Shown: positions 1-8,292 of the stretch, piece after piece
How the letters are laid out: every line of letters starts with the position of its first letter
How positions within the stretch are numbered: the stretch's first letter is position 1
Origin: Martelella lutilitoris
GTDB lineage: Bacteria > Pseudomonadota > Alphaproteobacteria > Rhizobiales > Rhizobiaceae
NCBI RefSeq assembly: GCF_016598595.1
Contig: NZ_CP066786.1
Coordinates: forward strand, 395,501 to 459,500
Reading direction: 5' to 3'
DNA: 64,000 bases
Notes under the pieces: model-generated
What the model was told of the DNA's origin: nothing
Database searches by the model: none
What the model saw: only the letters and a program-made list of their open reading frames with translations
Translations under genes and position numbers: made by a program

Positions 1-2
1 CC

Positions 3-221
3 TCGATCGTCGCCAAGGTAACGCGGGACAGGATGATGGAGACCGCCGGCCTGCTCTATCCGGCTTATGGCTTTGACGCCCATGCGGGATACGGAACCGC
101 CCGCCATCTTTCGGCGATTGCCGAAGCCGGGCCATGTCCGCTCCACCGCCGGAGCTTCAGGCCAATCCGCGAATACGGTCGCGTTGTCGAAGACGTCACG
201 CCTGACGCGGTCGAGCCCTGA
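3..221 (+). CDS. rnhB: Ribonuclease HII, C-terminal part (cut by window edge)
   Basis: This open frame enters from the left edge and ends at 221. Its 72 residues read as the end of RNase HII, which nicks RNA-DNA hybrids and removes misincorporated ribonucleotides. The visible sequence has the family's SIVAKVTRD block, then [17 protein letters not shown], then the C-terminal [10 protein letters not shown] box. The catalytic DEDD residues of the N-terminal part lie mostly outside the window. A tRNA-Pro gene on the other strand follows after about 100 bases. Confidence 0.9.
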   Translation, partial: SIVAKVTRDRMMETAGLLYPAYGFDAHAGYGTARHLSAIAEAGPCPLHRRSFRPIREYGRVVEDVTPDAVEP

Positions 222-319
222 GCGAAGCCGTGCGTGCGCACAAGGTCGCGCTTGCCGGGGCTCGGCAGCTTTTGCAGGCATGCGATCAAAAGGTGGGGGA
301 AGAAATCTCGGGAAATTGG

Positions 320-396
320 TGGTCGGAGTGGCAAGATTCGAACTTGCGACCCCCTCGTCCCGAACGAGGTGCGCTACCAGGCTGCGCTACACTCCG
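320..396 (-). tRNA. tRNA-Pro (anticodon CGG), CCA encoded
   Basis: On the minus strand a full cloverleaf can be drawn. The 7-bp acceptor stem pairs CGGAGTG with CACTCCG, and the anticodon stem CCTCG/CGAGG carries loop TTCGGGA, giving anticodon CGG. The T arm is GCAAG-TTCGAAT-CTTGC. The discriminator base is A, followed by a genomically encoded CCA. Confidence 0.96.
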
Positions 397-762
397 TGAC
401 CAGCGGCTGCTCTATAAAACAGCATGCGGTGTTCGGCAAGCGCTTGTTGAAACTTTTTTGAAGGGTTTCGCCGCACGTCTTCGACCGCCGCTGGCAAGGC
501 GCTGGCAAGGAGGGGATGTTGTGATAAGAACGGACCCGGCATTTCGGCAAACAACCAAACTTTATTGAAAATGGAACGGTTCGGCGCGTTGCGCGTTGGT
601 AATGGGTCATAGTATCGTGCGCCGACTGTTTTGTATTAATGCACCCGTCCTCCCCAGTCGCCTGTCGAAAGCGACGCAGCGAAGGGAGTGCCGGTTTTTT
701 AAACTGTGTCGGCCGCTTCATTCTGGCCGTTGATTGCGCCAAAAAAGGGATTGATTGTATCA
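397..762. other. Intergenic region upstream of noeK
   Basis: About 365 bases separate the tRNA gene from noeK. I see no convincing gene. A short tandem CTGGCAAGG lies near 487-509. The region must hold the promoter of noeK and, on the other strand, that of the tRNA, but no sigma-70 box is strong enough to place. A purine-rich stretch ending in AAAGGGA (744-750) may be the noeK ribosome binding site. Confidence 0.4.
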
Positions 763-2181
763 ATGAGTGTGAAATTCGGAACCAGCGGGCTGCGCGGCCT
801 CTCGGTGGATCTACTGGGCGAACCATCCTCTCTTTATTCAGCGGCGTTCTGCCGTCACCTCCTGGAAACGGGACAGGCGGAGAAGGGCGCAACCGTTCTG
901 GTCGGGCGGGACTATCGCGAATCGAGCCCGGCGATCGCGGAGCGCTGCATGGGCGCGATCGCGGCTGCGGGTTTCAAGCCGGTCGATTGCGGCGCGCTGC
1001 CCACGCCGGCGCTCGCTTTCTTCGGTCAGAAGAAGAATGCCGCCTCGATCATGATCACCGGGTCGCACATCCCCGCCGATCGCAACGGCATCAAGTTCTA
1101 CCGCGCCGACGGCGAGATCACCAAGGAGGATGAACAGGCGATTTCAGCCTGGGCGGAGAAGCTGAAGGGAGCGGCGGAGGCCGGCGACGCCGAAGGCGAG
1201 GACATGGCGAGCGAGGCGCTGGCGCTGTTTGCCGCGCGCTGCACCTCGATCCTGCCGGAGGATGCGCTTTCCGGCATGAAGATCGGCGTCTACCAGCATT
1301 CCACCGTTGCGCGCGACCTGTTCATCGCCGTTCTGGAAGAATATGGTGCCGATGTCGTCCCGCTGGGTTTCTCCGAGAGCTTCATTCCGGTCGATACCGA
1401 GGCGGTTTCGCAGGAGACCGTCGATCTTCTGAAAGGCTGGGCGAAGGAGCACGGCCTTGATGCATTGGTTTCCGCCGATGGCGATGCCGACCGCCCGCTG
1501 GTGGCGGACGAGACCGGGACGCCGCTGCGCGGTGACCTGGTCGGCCTGATGACGGCGAATTTCCTCGATGCAAAGGTGGTCGTCACGCCCGTCACTTCCA
1601 ATTCCGGCATTGAAAAGAACGGCGATTTCGAGGTCGTGCGCACCCGCGTCGGATCGCCCTTTGTCATCGCCGGCATGATGGAGGCGCTGTCTGCCGGCAA
1701 GGAGGGCGTGATGGGGTTCGAGGCCAATGGCGGGCTCTTGACCGCTTCGCCCTTCCGCCCTGCCGATGACACGATCGCCGCGCTGCCGACGCGCGACTGC
1801 TTCCTGCCGATCCTGTCGGCGCTTTATCTCGCGGCCAAGGACAAGCGGGCGATGTCGGAACTGGCGAGCGCCTACAGCCTGCCTGTCGCAGACGCCGACC
1901 GCATCAAGGATTTCGCCCAGGAGCGCAGCGCCGCGCTGATGGCCCATCTGCGGGCAAGCGCGGAAAACCTGGCCGCCTTTCTCGCCCCGATCGGCAGCGT
2001 CGCGGACAAGAGCGACATTGATGGCCTGAGGGTGACGCTCGAGGATGGCCGCATCATCCATTTCCGCCCCTCCGGCAACGCGCCGGAGATGCGCTGCTAT
2101 GTCGAGGCCGAGACCGCCGAGGCGGCGCGCAATCTTCTGAAACAGGGGCTCTCCCTGATCGAAGGGTTCCAATCTGCCTGA
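763..2181 (+). CDS. noeK: Phosphomannomutase (alpha-D-phosphohexomutase family)
   Basis: The 472-residue enzyme should interconvert mannose-6-phosphate and mannose-1-phosphate on the way to GDP-mannose. Visible family landmarks are the N-terminal FGTSGLRG, the phosphoserine loop ITGSHIP (Ser about residue 101), the Mg-binding loop DGDADRPL (about 239-246), the sugar-binding loop GFEANGGLL and the C-terminal phosphate clamp RPSGNAPEMR. The open frame extends 19 codons upstream, but MSVKFGTSG at 763 fits the normal N-terminus. The next gene, 52 bases downstream, makes GDP-mannose from this product, so the two probably form one operon. Similar gene pairs in rhizobia are called noeK/noeJ; the lack of nod genes nearby points to general polysaccharide supply. 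Confidence 0.9.
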   Translation: MSVKFGTSGLRGLSVDLLGEPSSLYSAAFCRHLLETGQAEKGATVLVGRDYRESSPAIAERCMGAIAAAGFKPVDCGALPTPALAFFGQKKNAASIMITGSHIPADRNGIKFYRADGEITKEDEQAISAWAEKLKGAAEAGDAEGEDMASEALALFAARCTSILPEDALSGMKIGVYQHSTVARDLFIAVLEEYGADVVPLGFSESFIPVDTEAVSQETVDLLKGWAKEHGLDALVSADGDADRPLVADETGTPLRGDLVGLMTANFLDAKVVVTPVTSNSGIEKNGDFEVVRTRVGSPFVIAGMMEALSAGKEGVMGFEANGGLLTASPFRPADDTIAALPTRDCFLPILSALYLAAKDKRAMSELASAYSLPVADADRIKDFAQERSAALMAHLRASAENLAAFLAPIGSVADKSDIDGLRVTLEDGRIIHFRPSGNAPEMRCYVEAETAEAARNLLKQGLSLIEGFQSA

Positions 2182-2233
2182 TCCGTTCGCATTTTCGCAA
2201 GTCATTTGAAGAATTCATTGGAGTAACAAGACT

Positions 2234-3667
2234 ATGACCAGCAAGATCGTTCCCGTCATCATGGCCGGCGGCAAGGGCACGCGGCTCTGGCCGCTGTCGC
2301 GTGCAACCGCGCCGAAACAGTTTATCCGTTTTCTCGGCCCCAAGACGCTTTACCAGAAGACGCTCGAGCGCGTATCCGACAGCGACCGCTACGAGGCGCC
2401 GATCATCCTGACGAACGAGGATTTCCGCTTTCTCGCCGCCGAGCAGGCGCGCGAGATCGACATGGATCTGACGGGCATCATCCTGGAGCCGATCGCGCGC
2501 AACACCGCGCCCGCCGTTGCCGCCGCCGCCGCCCTGGTGCGCGCCAATTTCGGCGAGGACGCGATCATGCAGGTCTTTGCCTCCGACCATGAGATCGAGG
2601 CCGGGCCCGACTATTTCGCCTGCATCGATACGGCCTTTGCCGCCGCCAAATCCGGCAAGCTCGTGACCTTCGGCATCGAGCCGACGGAGCCTGCCACCGG
2701 TTACGGCTATATCGAAGCCGGCGATGAACTGCCGTCGGGCGCGCGCTCCGTCGCCCGTTTCGTGGAGAAGCCTGAACTGGCGAAGGCCGAGGAGATGCTT
2801 GCTGCCGGGAACTTCACCTGGAATTCGGGCATCTTCATGTTTCCGATCGCCGTTCTGGTGCGCGAGCTCGAAACCTATGCGCCCGAGGTCATGCAGTACG
2901 CCGAACAGGCCGTGCTGAAGGATGAAAGCGACCTCGAGCTCGACTTCATCCGTCTCGACAAGAACGCCTTTGAAAAATGCCCGGATATCTCCATCGACTA
3001 TGCGGTGATGGAAAAGACCGATGCGGCGGCCGTCGTCGCCTCCTCCTTCTCCTGGTCGGATCTCGGCTCTTGGGACGCGGTCTGGAAGGACGGCGAGCAG
3101 GACGCCGACGGCAATGTTATCGCCGCCGATGCGACGCTCATCGACACGAAGAACTCGCTGGTGATCTCGCGCGACCTGCATGTCGCCATGCAGGGGCTCG
3201 ATGGCATGGCCGTGATCGCCTCGGAAGACGCCGTCTATGTCGGCAGGCTTTCCGACAGCCAGAATGTCGGCAATATCGTCAAGATGCTGAAGGCGCAGAA
3301 AGAGACCAAGGCGCTCGCCGAGGAGCACCCCACCTCCTATCGTCCGTGGGGCGGCTATACCTCCATCATCAAGGGCGAGCGTTTCCAGGCCAAGCGCATC
3401 TTTGTCAAGCCCGGCAAGAAACTGTCGCTGCAGAAGCACCATCACCGCGCCGAGCACTGGATCGTGGTCAAGGGCACGGCCGAGGTGACCGTCGACGAGG
3501 ATGTGAAGATGCTGACGGAGAACCAGTCGGTCTATATCCCGCTCGGCGCCGTGCACCGGCTCGCCAACCCGGGCAAGATCACGCTGGAACTCATTGAGGT
3601 GCAGACCGGATCCTATCTCGGCGAGGACGACATCATCCGCATCGTCGATGATTTCGGTCGCGGCTGA
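2234..3667 (+). CDS. noeJ: Mannose-1-phosphate guanylyltransferase / mannose-6-phosphate isomerase
   Basis: This 477-residue bifunctional enzyme belongs to the ManC/AlgA/XanB type. The N-terminal nucleotidyltransferase begins with the pyrophosphorylase signature MAGGKGTRLWPLSR and PKQF. The C-terminal type II isomerase is a cupin with KPGKKLSLQKHHHRAEHW followed by the hydrophobic IELIEVQTG-type segment (here LELIEVQTGSYLGEDDIIR). It isomerises fructose-6-P to mannose-6-P and makes GDP-mannose from mannose-1-P, complementing noeK just upstream. GDP-mannose feeds surface polysaccharides and GDP-fucose type sugars. A stem-loop with a T tract follows the stop codon. Confidence 0.93.
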   Translation: MTSKIVPVIMAGGKGTRLWPLSRATAPKQFIRFLGPKTLYQKTLERVSDSDRYEAPIILTNEDFRFLAAEQAREIDMDLTGIILEPIARNTAPAVAAAAALVRANFGEDAIMQVFASDHEIEAGPDYFACIDTAFAAAKSGKLVTFGIEPTEPATGYGYIEAGDELPSGARSVARFVEKPELAKAEEMLAAGNFTWNSGIFMFPIAVLVRELETYAPEVMQYAEQAVLKDESDLELDFIRLDKNAFEKCPDISIDYAVMEKTDAAAVVASSFSWSDLGSWDAVWKDGEQDADGNVIAADATLIDTKNSLVISRDLHVAMQGLDGMAVIASEDAVYVGRLSDSQNVGNIVKMLKAQKETKALAEEHPTSYRPWGGYTSIIKGERFQAKRIFVKPGKKLSLQKHHHRAEHWIVVKGTAEVTVDEDVKMLTENQSVYIPLGAVHRLANPGKITLELIEVQTGSYLGEDDIIRIVDDFGRG

Positions 3668-3692
3668 TCCCTGCGACAGGAAAGACAGCGAG

Positions 3693-3725
3693 GCCCGGCT
3701 GACCCATGTCATGCCGGGCTTTATT
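3693..3725 (+). terminator. Rho-independent terminator after noeJ
   Basis: GCCCGGC (3693-3699) pairs with GCCGGGC (3713-3719), and an inner TGAC/GTCA extends the stem. It is followed by TTTATT. It lies 25 bases after the noeJ stop and ends the noeK-noeJ transcript before dgcN. Confidence 0.7.
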
Positions 3726-3920
3726 GTGCAGAAATGACGATTCATCGTCAGAAATTTCGCATGGATTTTCCATCGCGCAACTATAGGCGACGGAAGAGGC
3801 TTCTGGCGCAATGATGCGGCGGCTGCTCTTGACCGGCCCGCCTCTCCCGCTATATCGTTGCCGGACTGCGCCTCAGACCGGGCGCGGAACCCCTCATTCA
3901 GTCTCGAAGGGCACGGCAAC

Positions 3921-4922
3921 ATGATCGAAACACCTTATCTTCTGTTTCTCGGAGATGCTCCGGATGCGCTGGCCGCCAAGGTTGCCCAGGGCATCAAGGA
4001 CTGGCGGCCGGAATATGCCATCGGCCAGTTTCGTCTCGAGGGGTGCAAGGCCGACATGAAGCTGCCGGACCTCACCATTGAAGAAGCGGTGGAGAAGGGC
4101 GTGAAGACGCTGGTCATCGGCGTTGCCAATCGCGGCGGGGTGATCTCGCCGGCCTGGAAGTCCGTGCTGATCGAGGCGCTCGAGGCCGGCCTCGACCTTG
4201 CCTCCGGCCTGCACAACCTGCTGCGCAACGAGCCCGACCTTGCCGCAAAGGCCAAGGAACTTGGCCGCACCCTGCATGATGTCCGCATTCCCGCCGTGCA
4301 ATATCCGATCGCAAACGGCAAGAAGCGCGCCGGCAAGCGCATGCTCGCCGTCGGCACCGATTGCTCCGTCGGCAAGATGTACACCGCGCTCTGCGTTGAA
4401 AAGGCGATGCGGGAAAAGGGCCTGAAGGCCACCTTCCGCGCCACCGGCCAGACGGGCATCCTGATCACCGGCGAGGGCGTGCCGCTCGATGCGGTGATCG
4501 CCGATTTCATGGCCGGCTCGGTCGAATATCTGACGCCCGATAACGAGCCCGACCACTGGGATCTGATCGAGGGGCAGGGCAGCCTGTTCCACGCGTCCTA
4601 TTCCGGCGTCACCATGGCGCTCGTCCATGGCGGCCAGCCGGACGCGCTGGTGCTCTGCCACGAGCCCAACCGTCCGCATATGCGCGGCCTGCCCGACTAC
4701 CAGCTGCCGAGCCTCGAGATGCTACAGGACCTCGCCCTGCAGGTCGCCCGCATCGTCAATCCGGATTGCAAGGTCGTCGGCATCTCCGTCAACACCTCCG
4801 CCATGTCGGATGAGGAAGCGCTCGCCTATTGCCGCGAAACGGAAGCGCGCATGGGCCTGCCGACGGTCGATCCCTTCCGCCACGGCGCGAAGCGGCTCGC
4901 AGAGGCGCTTGCCGCGCTATGA
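3921..4922 (+). CDS. dgcN: D-glutamate N-acetyltransferase DgcN (DUF1611 family)
   Basis: The 333-residue protein matches the DUF1611 family, members of which (DgcN) N-acetylate D-glutamate in marine bacteria as the first step of D-Glu use. The sequence shows a P-loop-like segment AVGTDCSVGKMYTAL near residue 150 and a later conserved block WDLIEGQGSLFHASYSG and CHEPNRPHMRG. ATG 3921 is preferred over an in-frame ATG at 3858, because the extra 21 residues look non-coding. The ATGA overlap with the next gene, an enolase-superfamily racemase, gives the diagnostic dgcN-dgcA pair. Confidence 0.85.
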   Translation: MIETPYLLFLGDAPDALAAKVAQGIKDWRPEYAIGQFRLEGCKADMKLPDLTIEEAVEKGVKTLVIGVANRGGVISPAWKSVLIEALEAGLDLASGLHNLLRNEPDLAAKAKELGRTLHDVRIPAVQYPIANGKKRAGKRMLAVGTDCSVGKMYTALCVEKAMREKGLKATFRATGQTGILITGEGVPLDAVIADFMAGSVEYLTPDNEPDHWDLIEGQGSLFHASYSGVTMALVHGGQPDALVLCHEPNRPHMRGLPDYQLPSLEMLQDLALQVARIVNPDCKVVGISVNTSAMSDEEALAYCRETEARMGLPTVDPFRHGAKRLAEALAAL

Positions 4923-5905
4923 CCGGCATCACCGTCACCGCGCGGGAGGATGTGTTCCCCGTCGCCGGCAGCTTCACCATCTCGCGCGGCTCGCGCACGG
5001 AGATTCGCGTCGTTACCGTCACTCTTTCGGACGGCGAACATAGCGGGCGCGGCGAATCCGTGCCCTATGCCCGTTATGGCGAAACGGTCGATGGCGTGAT
5101 CGCCGATATTCTGGCGCTTGAGGGCGAGATTGCCGGCGGGCTCGACCGGATTGCGCTGCAGCAGCGGATGAAGCCGGGCGCGGCGCGCAACGCGCTCGAT
5201 TGCGCCTTCTGGGATCTGGAGGCCAAGCGCGCCGGCAAGCCGGTCTGGCAGCTTGCAGGGCTTTCAAAGCCCGAGCCGCTCGTCACCGCCTACACGATCT
5301 CGCTCGGAACGCCGGAGACGATGCAGGCGCAGGCGGCCGCGAATGCCCATCGCCCTCTGCTCAAGGTCAAGCTCGGTACGGATGACGATCGCGGCCGCAT
5401 CGAGGCCGTGCGCGCCGGCGCGCCTGACGCAACGATCATTGTCGATGCCAATGAAGGCTGGACGGTGGAGGCCTATCAGAAGCTTGCGCCCGAACTGGTG
5501 CGGCTCGGCGTGGCGCTGGTGGAACAGCCGCTGCCGGCCGGCGATGACGCGGCCCTTGCCGAGATCGACCGTCCGCTGCCGGTCTGCGCCGATGAAAGCT
5601 GCCATGCGCGCCCCTCGCTCGAGAGCCTCAAGGGCAAGTATGACGCCATCAACATCAAGATCGACAAGACCGGCGGTCTGACGGAAGCGCTCCTGTTGAA
5701 GAAGGAAGCAATGGCGGCCGGCTTTCAGATCATGACCGGCTGCATGCTCGGCACCTCGCTCGCCATGGCGCCGGCCATGCTGGTGGCCGACGGCGCCCCC
5801 TTCGTCGATCTCGACGGCCCGCTTCTGCTCGCCAGCGACCGCGACGCGCCGATCCGTTTCGAAGGCTCCGTCATGCACCCGGCCGATCCGGCGCTGTGGG
5901 GGTAA
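4919..5905 (+). CDS. dgcA: N-acetyl-D-glutamate racemase DgcA (enolase superfamily)
   Basis: The 328-residue protein has the muconate-lactonizing/dipeptide-epimerase fold of the enolase superfamily. The first catalytic Lys is in LLKVKLG, metal ligands are in IIVDANEGW, LVEQPLP and VCADESC, and the second catalytic Lys is in INIKIDKTGG. By family alone it could be an L-Ala-D/L-Glu epimerase. Its translational coupling to dgcN (4-bp overlap) points to racemisation of N-acetyl-D-Glu to N-acetyl-L-Glu. The last step, deacetylation, could be done by an M20 enzyme such as the one at 8289-9446; that link is speculative. It converges on the CobW gene, with only 9 bases between stops. Confidence 0.85.
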   Translation: MTGITVTAREDVFPVAGSFTISRGSRTEIRVVTVTLSDGEHSGRGESVPYARYGETVDGVIADILALEGEIAGGLDRIALQQRMKPGAARNALDCAFWDLEAKRAGKPVWQLAGLSKPEPLVTAYTISLGTPETMQAQAAANAHRPLLKVKLGTDDDRGRIEAVRAGAPDATIIVDANEGWTVEAYQKLAPELVRLGVALVEQPLPAGDDAALAEIDRPLPVCADESCHARPSLESLKGKYDAINIKIDKTGGLTEALLLKKEAMAAGFQIMTGCMLGTSLAMAPAMLVADGAPFVDLDGPLLLASDRDAPIRFEGSVMHPADPALWG

Positions 5906-5914
5906 GCACCTGCC

Positions 5915-7126
5915 TCAACCGCGCGTCCAGGAGGGAAACGGATCGATGAGGCCTTCGAAAGCGCGCTCGTTGAAGACCGGACCCGTGTCGATCAGGCAAT
6001 CGTCAAGCGCCTCCCGGATCGCCGCCTTGTCCATGCCGGCGCCGATGAAGACGATTTCCTGGCGGCGGTCGCCATAGACCTCGTCCCAGCAATCATCAAT
6101 CATCTGCCGAAGCTCCGGAGCGTTCGGCCAGCGGCTCTTCGGCACGGCCGCCCACCAGCGCCCCAGCGGACCGTTGCGCACGATCGCTCCGGCAAGTGAG
6201 AATTCTCCGGCGAAGTCCGGCCGCGTCGCCAGCCAGAAATGACCCTTGGCGCGGATCAGGCCGGGAAAATTCATCCGCGTGAAGGCATCGAATTTCAAAG
6301 GGTCGAACGGCGCGCGCGCCCGGTAGACGAAGCTCGAAATGCCGTATTCCTCGGTTTCCGGCACATGGTCGGCAAAGCCGTAGAGTTCCTTGGCCCAGAG
6401 CGGATGCTGGCTGGCCTTGTCCTCGCTGAAAAGGCCGGTGTCGAGCAGTTCGTCGAGATCAACGCGGCTGAAATCCGTCTCGATGATCTTCGCGTCGGCG
6501 TTCAGCGCCCGCACGATCTTGACCACATTTTCACGTTCCTCGGGCGTGACATCAGAGACCTTGTTGACGACGACGACATCGGCGAATTCGATCTGTTCGA
6601 CATGGAGATCGACCAGCGTGCGTTCGTCGGCCGTGCCAGCCACTTCGCCGCGATCCTTCAGGAATTCGTGGCCGCCATATTCGCGAAGCAGGTTCACCGC
6701 GTCGACCACGGTCACCATCGTGTCGAGCCGGGCGAGATCCGACAGGCTCTCGCCGCGCTCGTCGCGCCATGAAAAGGTCGCGGCCACCGGCAGCGGCTCG
6801 GCGATGCCCGTTCCTTCGATCAGGAGGTAGTCGAAGCGCTTCTCCTCCGAGAGCCGCCGCACCTCGGTCAGAAGGTCGTCGCGCAGCGTGCAGCAGATGC
6901 AGCCATTGGTCATCTCCACCATGGTTTCCTCCGTGCGCGACAGATCGGCACCGCCTTCGCGCACGAGGTCGGCGTCGATGTTCACCTCGCTCATGTCGTT
7001 GACGATCACCGCGACCCGCCGTCCCTCGCGATTGTTGAGAATATGGTTGAGCAGGGTCGTCTTGCCCGCGCCGAGAAAGCCTGAAAGCACGGTAACGGGA
7101 AGACGGGTGTCGTTGGTCTGGAGCAT
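5915..7126 (-). CDS. CobW/ZigA-family GTPase metallochaperone
   Basis: This 403-residue G3E GTPase has a Walker A motif GFLGAGKTT (residues 16-24), the metal-binding motif GCICC (Cys76, Cys78, Cys79), the Walker B/switch region IEGTGIAEP and the guanine-specificity NKVSD. The CobW C-terminal domain follows. Such proteins deliver Zn2+ (or Co2+) to client enzymes. A perfect 7-bp inverted repeat about 60 bases upstream looks like a Zur operator, which favours the zinc-starvation (ZigA/ZagA-like) branch over cobalamin CobW; no cobalamin genes are near. AGGA sits about 10 bases before the ATG on the minus strand. Confidence 0.9.
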   Translation of the reverse strand: MLQTNDTRLPVTVLSGFLGAGKTTLLNHILNNREGRRVAVIVNDMSEVNIDADLVREGGADLSRTEETMVEMTNGCICCTLRDDLLTEVRRLSEEKRFDYLLIEGTGIAEPLPVAATFSWRDERGESLSDLARLDTMVTVVDAVNLLREYGGHEFLKDRGEVAGTADERTLVDLHVEQIEFADVVVVNKVSDVTPEERENVVKIVRALNADAKIIETDFSRVDLDELLDTGLFSEDKASQHPLWAKELYGFADHVPETEEYGISSFVYRARAPFDPLKFDAFTRMNFPGLIRAKGHFWLATRPDFAGEFSLAGAIVRNGPLGRWWAAVPKSRWPNAPELRQMIDDCWDEVYGDRRQEIVFIGAGMDKAAIREALDDCLIDTGPVFNERAFEGLIDPFPSWTRG

Positions 7127-7185
7127 GGCGTTATGTCCTGGCGGTGAGAGAAGATCCCAATCGAACAGTCTTCGTTTGGCCTCTA

Positions 7186-7204
7186 AACGTTATAACGTAA
7201 CGTT
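7186..7204. promoter_or_regulatory. Probable Zur operator upstream of the CobW gene
   Basis: AACGTTATAACGTAACGTT consists of two perfect 7-bp arms, AACGTTA and TAACGTT, around a 5-bp spacer. Its core GTTATAACGTAAC resembles the AT-rich GTTATA-type palindromes recognised by Zur in rhizobia. The position, about 60 bases before the start codon, fits a repressor site at a zinc-responsive promoter. The assignment to Zur rests on resemblance and on the downstream gene family. Confidence 0.6.
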
Positions 7205-7335
7205 AGTAATCAAAAACCGGGCGGGCGTCAACTCGTGGCGGCAGGACAATCAGAGACAGACCTTACAGGTGCGGTTCGGGGCTCGTTGCGCATCCTTCGG
7301 TCGAATCCGAGGCGTTACCGCATAGCCCCCAAAAT

Positions 7336-7475
7336 CATCTCGCCCCGGAGGGGGAGATGTCGCGACAGCGACAGTGAGGGGGGAGTCTATCCACTCGGAC
7401 GCTCTCACGTTTGGAAATGCCGCATCACCCTCACTGCCCCTGTCGGGGCATCTCTCCCGCAGGCGGGAGAGAGTA
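7336..7475. repeat. RIME-like intergenic inverted repeat element
   Basis: A left arm at about 7336-7383 (GGGGAGATGTCGCGACAGCGACAGTGAGG core) recurs, inverted and diverged, at about 7425-7474. The arms flank an unrelated 40-base centre. Each arm also contains its own small palindromes (CGACAGCGACAG; TCCCGCAGGCGGGA). The layout and GC-rich wording resemble the mosaic palindromic elements scattered between genes of Rhizobiaceae. It is non-coding. Confidence 0.6.
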
Positions 7476-7623
7476 TTGGGAGCAAGCCGCGAGGCCATAT
7501 ACGGTCGCCCTGCGGTCGAGAGTGGGGATGCTGCAGAATAAGGGCGAGGATTTTTCAGCGAGACATGGCAGGCGATTCCCGCTAAACGCGGACAGGCGGC
7601 CGAGGCGTTCGGTCGCGCCTGCC

Positions 7624-8292
7624 CTAACGCATCCGCTGAAAACTCATCGAGATATGGGCGCGGCGCATGTGACCGACGGCGTCGAGATTGCCGCTCTCGA
7701 GCGCGGCGAGAATATCGGCGGTCTCGCGGCAGTAGATCTCGGCCTCTTTTTCCAGATCGATGTCGGATGCTGTGATGGCCTGCAGCCAGATGCGGGCGGT
7801 GCGGAAATAAAGCCGCTCGCTTGCTTCCCGCAGCGGGAGATTCTCCGTCAGTTGAAGCAGTTGCAGCAACATGTCGCGGTCGAGCACGGCAAAGTCACGG
7901 GGTGACGGATTGCGCCGCAGCGCCTCGGCGCGGGCATGCATCACCCTGAAGGCGTTGATCAGGTCCGGCGTCAGCTCCGCCGGGTCAAGGCTCGTCGCCA
8001 GCACGATCAGTTCCATGCGCAGGCGGTAGACCTGGGCCAGCTCATCGAGGTCGACATCGGTGACGATGGTGCCGACGCCATGGACCGACTGCAACAGGCC
8101 TTCATCCTCCAGCCGCGCCAGCACGCGGCGCAGCGGCGTGCGCGACATGCCGAATTCTTCCGCCAAAGCCGTCTCGGACAGCTTTTCGCCGGGCGGATAG
8201 TCGAGCATGCAGATGCGCTCTCGGATGATATCGTGGATCTGCTCCAGCCGGTCGCGGCCGGTCGGCGCCTCGATGATGTCCTCCTCGCTCAT
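7624..8292 (-). CDS. GntR-family (FadR-like/FCD) transcriptional regulator
   Basis: The 222-residue protein has an N-terminal winged helix (LSETALAEEFGMSRTPLRRVLARLEDEGLLQSV is the recognition region, about residues 40-75) and an all-helical ligand-binding FCD-type domain. The start at 8292 is chosen because it overlaps the M20 gene stop as ATGA, and the 13 extra codons of the longer frame look like read-through. As the last gene of the M24-M20-gntR operon it is the likely local repressor. Two palindromes in the divergent promoter region at 10.65-10.76 kb are its candidate operators. Confidence 0.88.
   Translation of the reverse strand: MSEEDIIEAPTGRDRLEQIHDIIRERICMLDYPPGEKLSETALAEEFGMSRTPLRRVLARLEDEGLLQSVHGVGTIVTDVDLDELAQVYRLRMELIVLATSLDPAELTPDLINAFRVMHARAEALRRNPSPRDFAVLDRDMLLQLLQLTENLPLREASERLYFRTARIWLQAITASDIDLEKEAEIYCRETADILAALESGNLDAVGHMRRAHISMSFQRMR

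Larger units (their letters stand above)
7127..7623. other. Intergenic region with operator and large inverted repeat
   Basis: About 500 bases lie between the starts/ends of the CobW and GntR genes. The left part is the CobW promoter with the Zur-like site (7186-7204). The middle is occupied by a RIME-like inverted repeat (7336-7475). I see no credible gene. Confidence 0.5.

Noticed and set aside
763-3667. Nodulation locus suggested by the names noeK/noeJ
   Set aside because: No nod box and no other nod genes are in the window; the pair is common general GDP-mannose supply.
2054-3922. Minus-strand open frame of 622 codons across noeJ
   Set aside because: It runs through the noeJ terminator and the dgcN promoter, and noeJ itself is clear on the plus strand.
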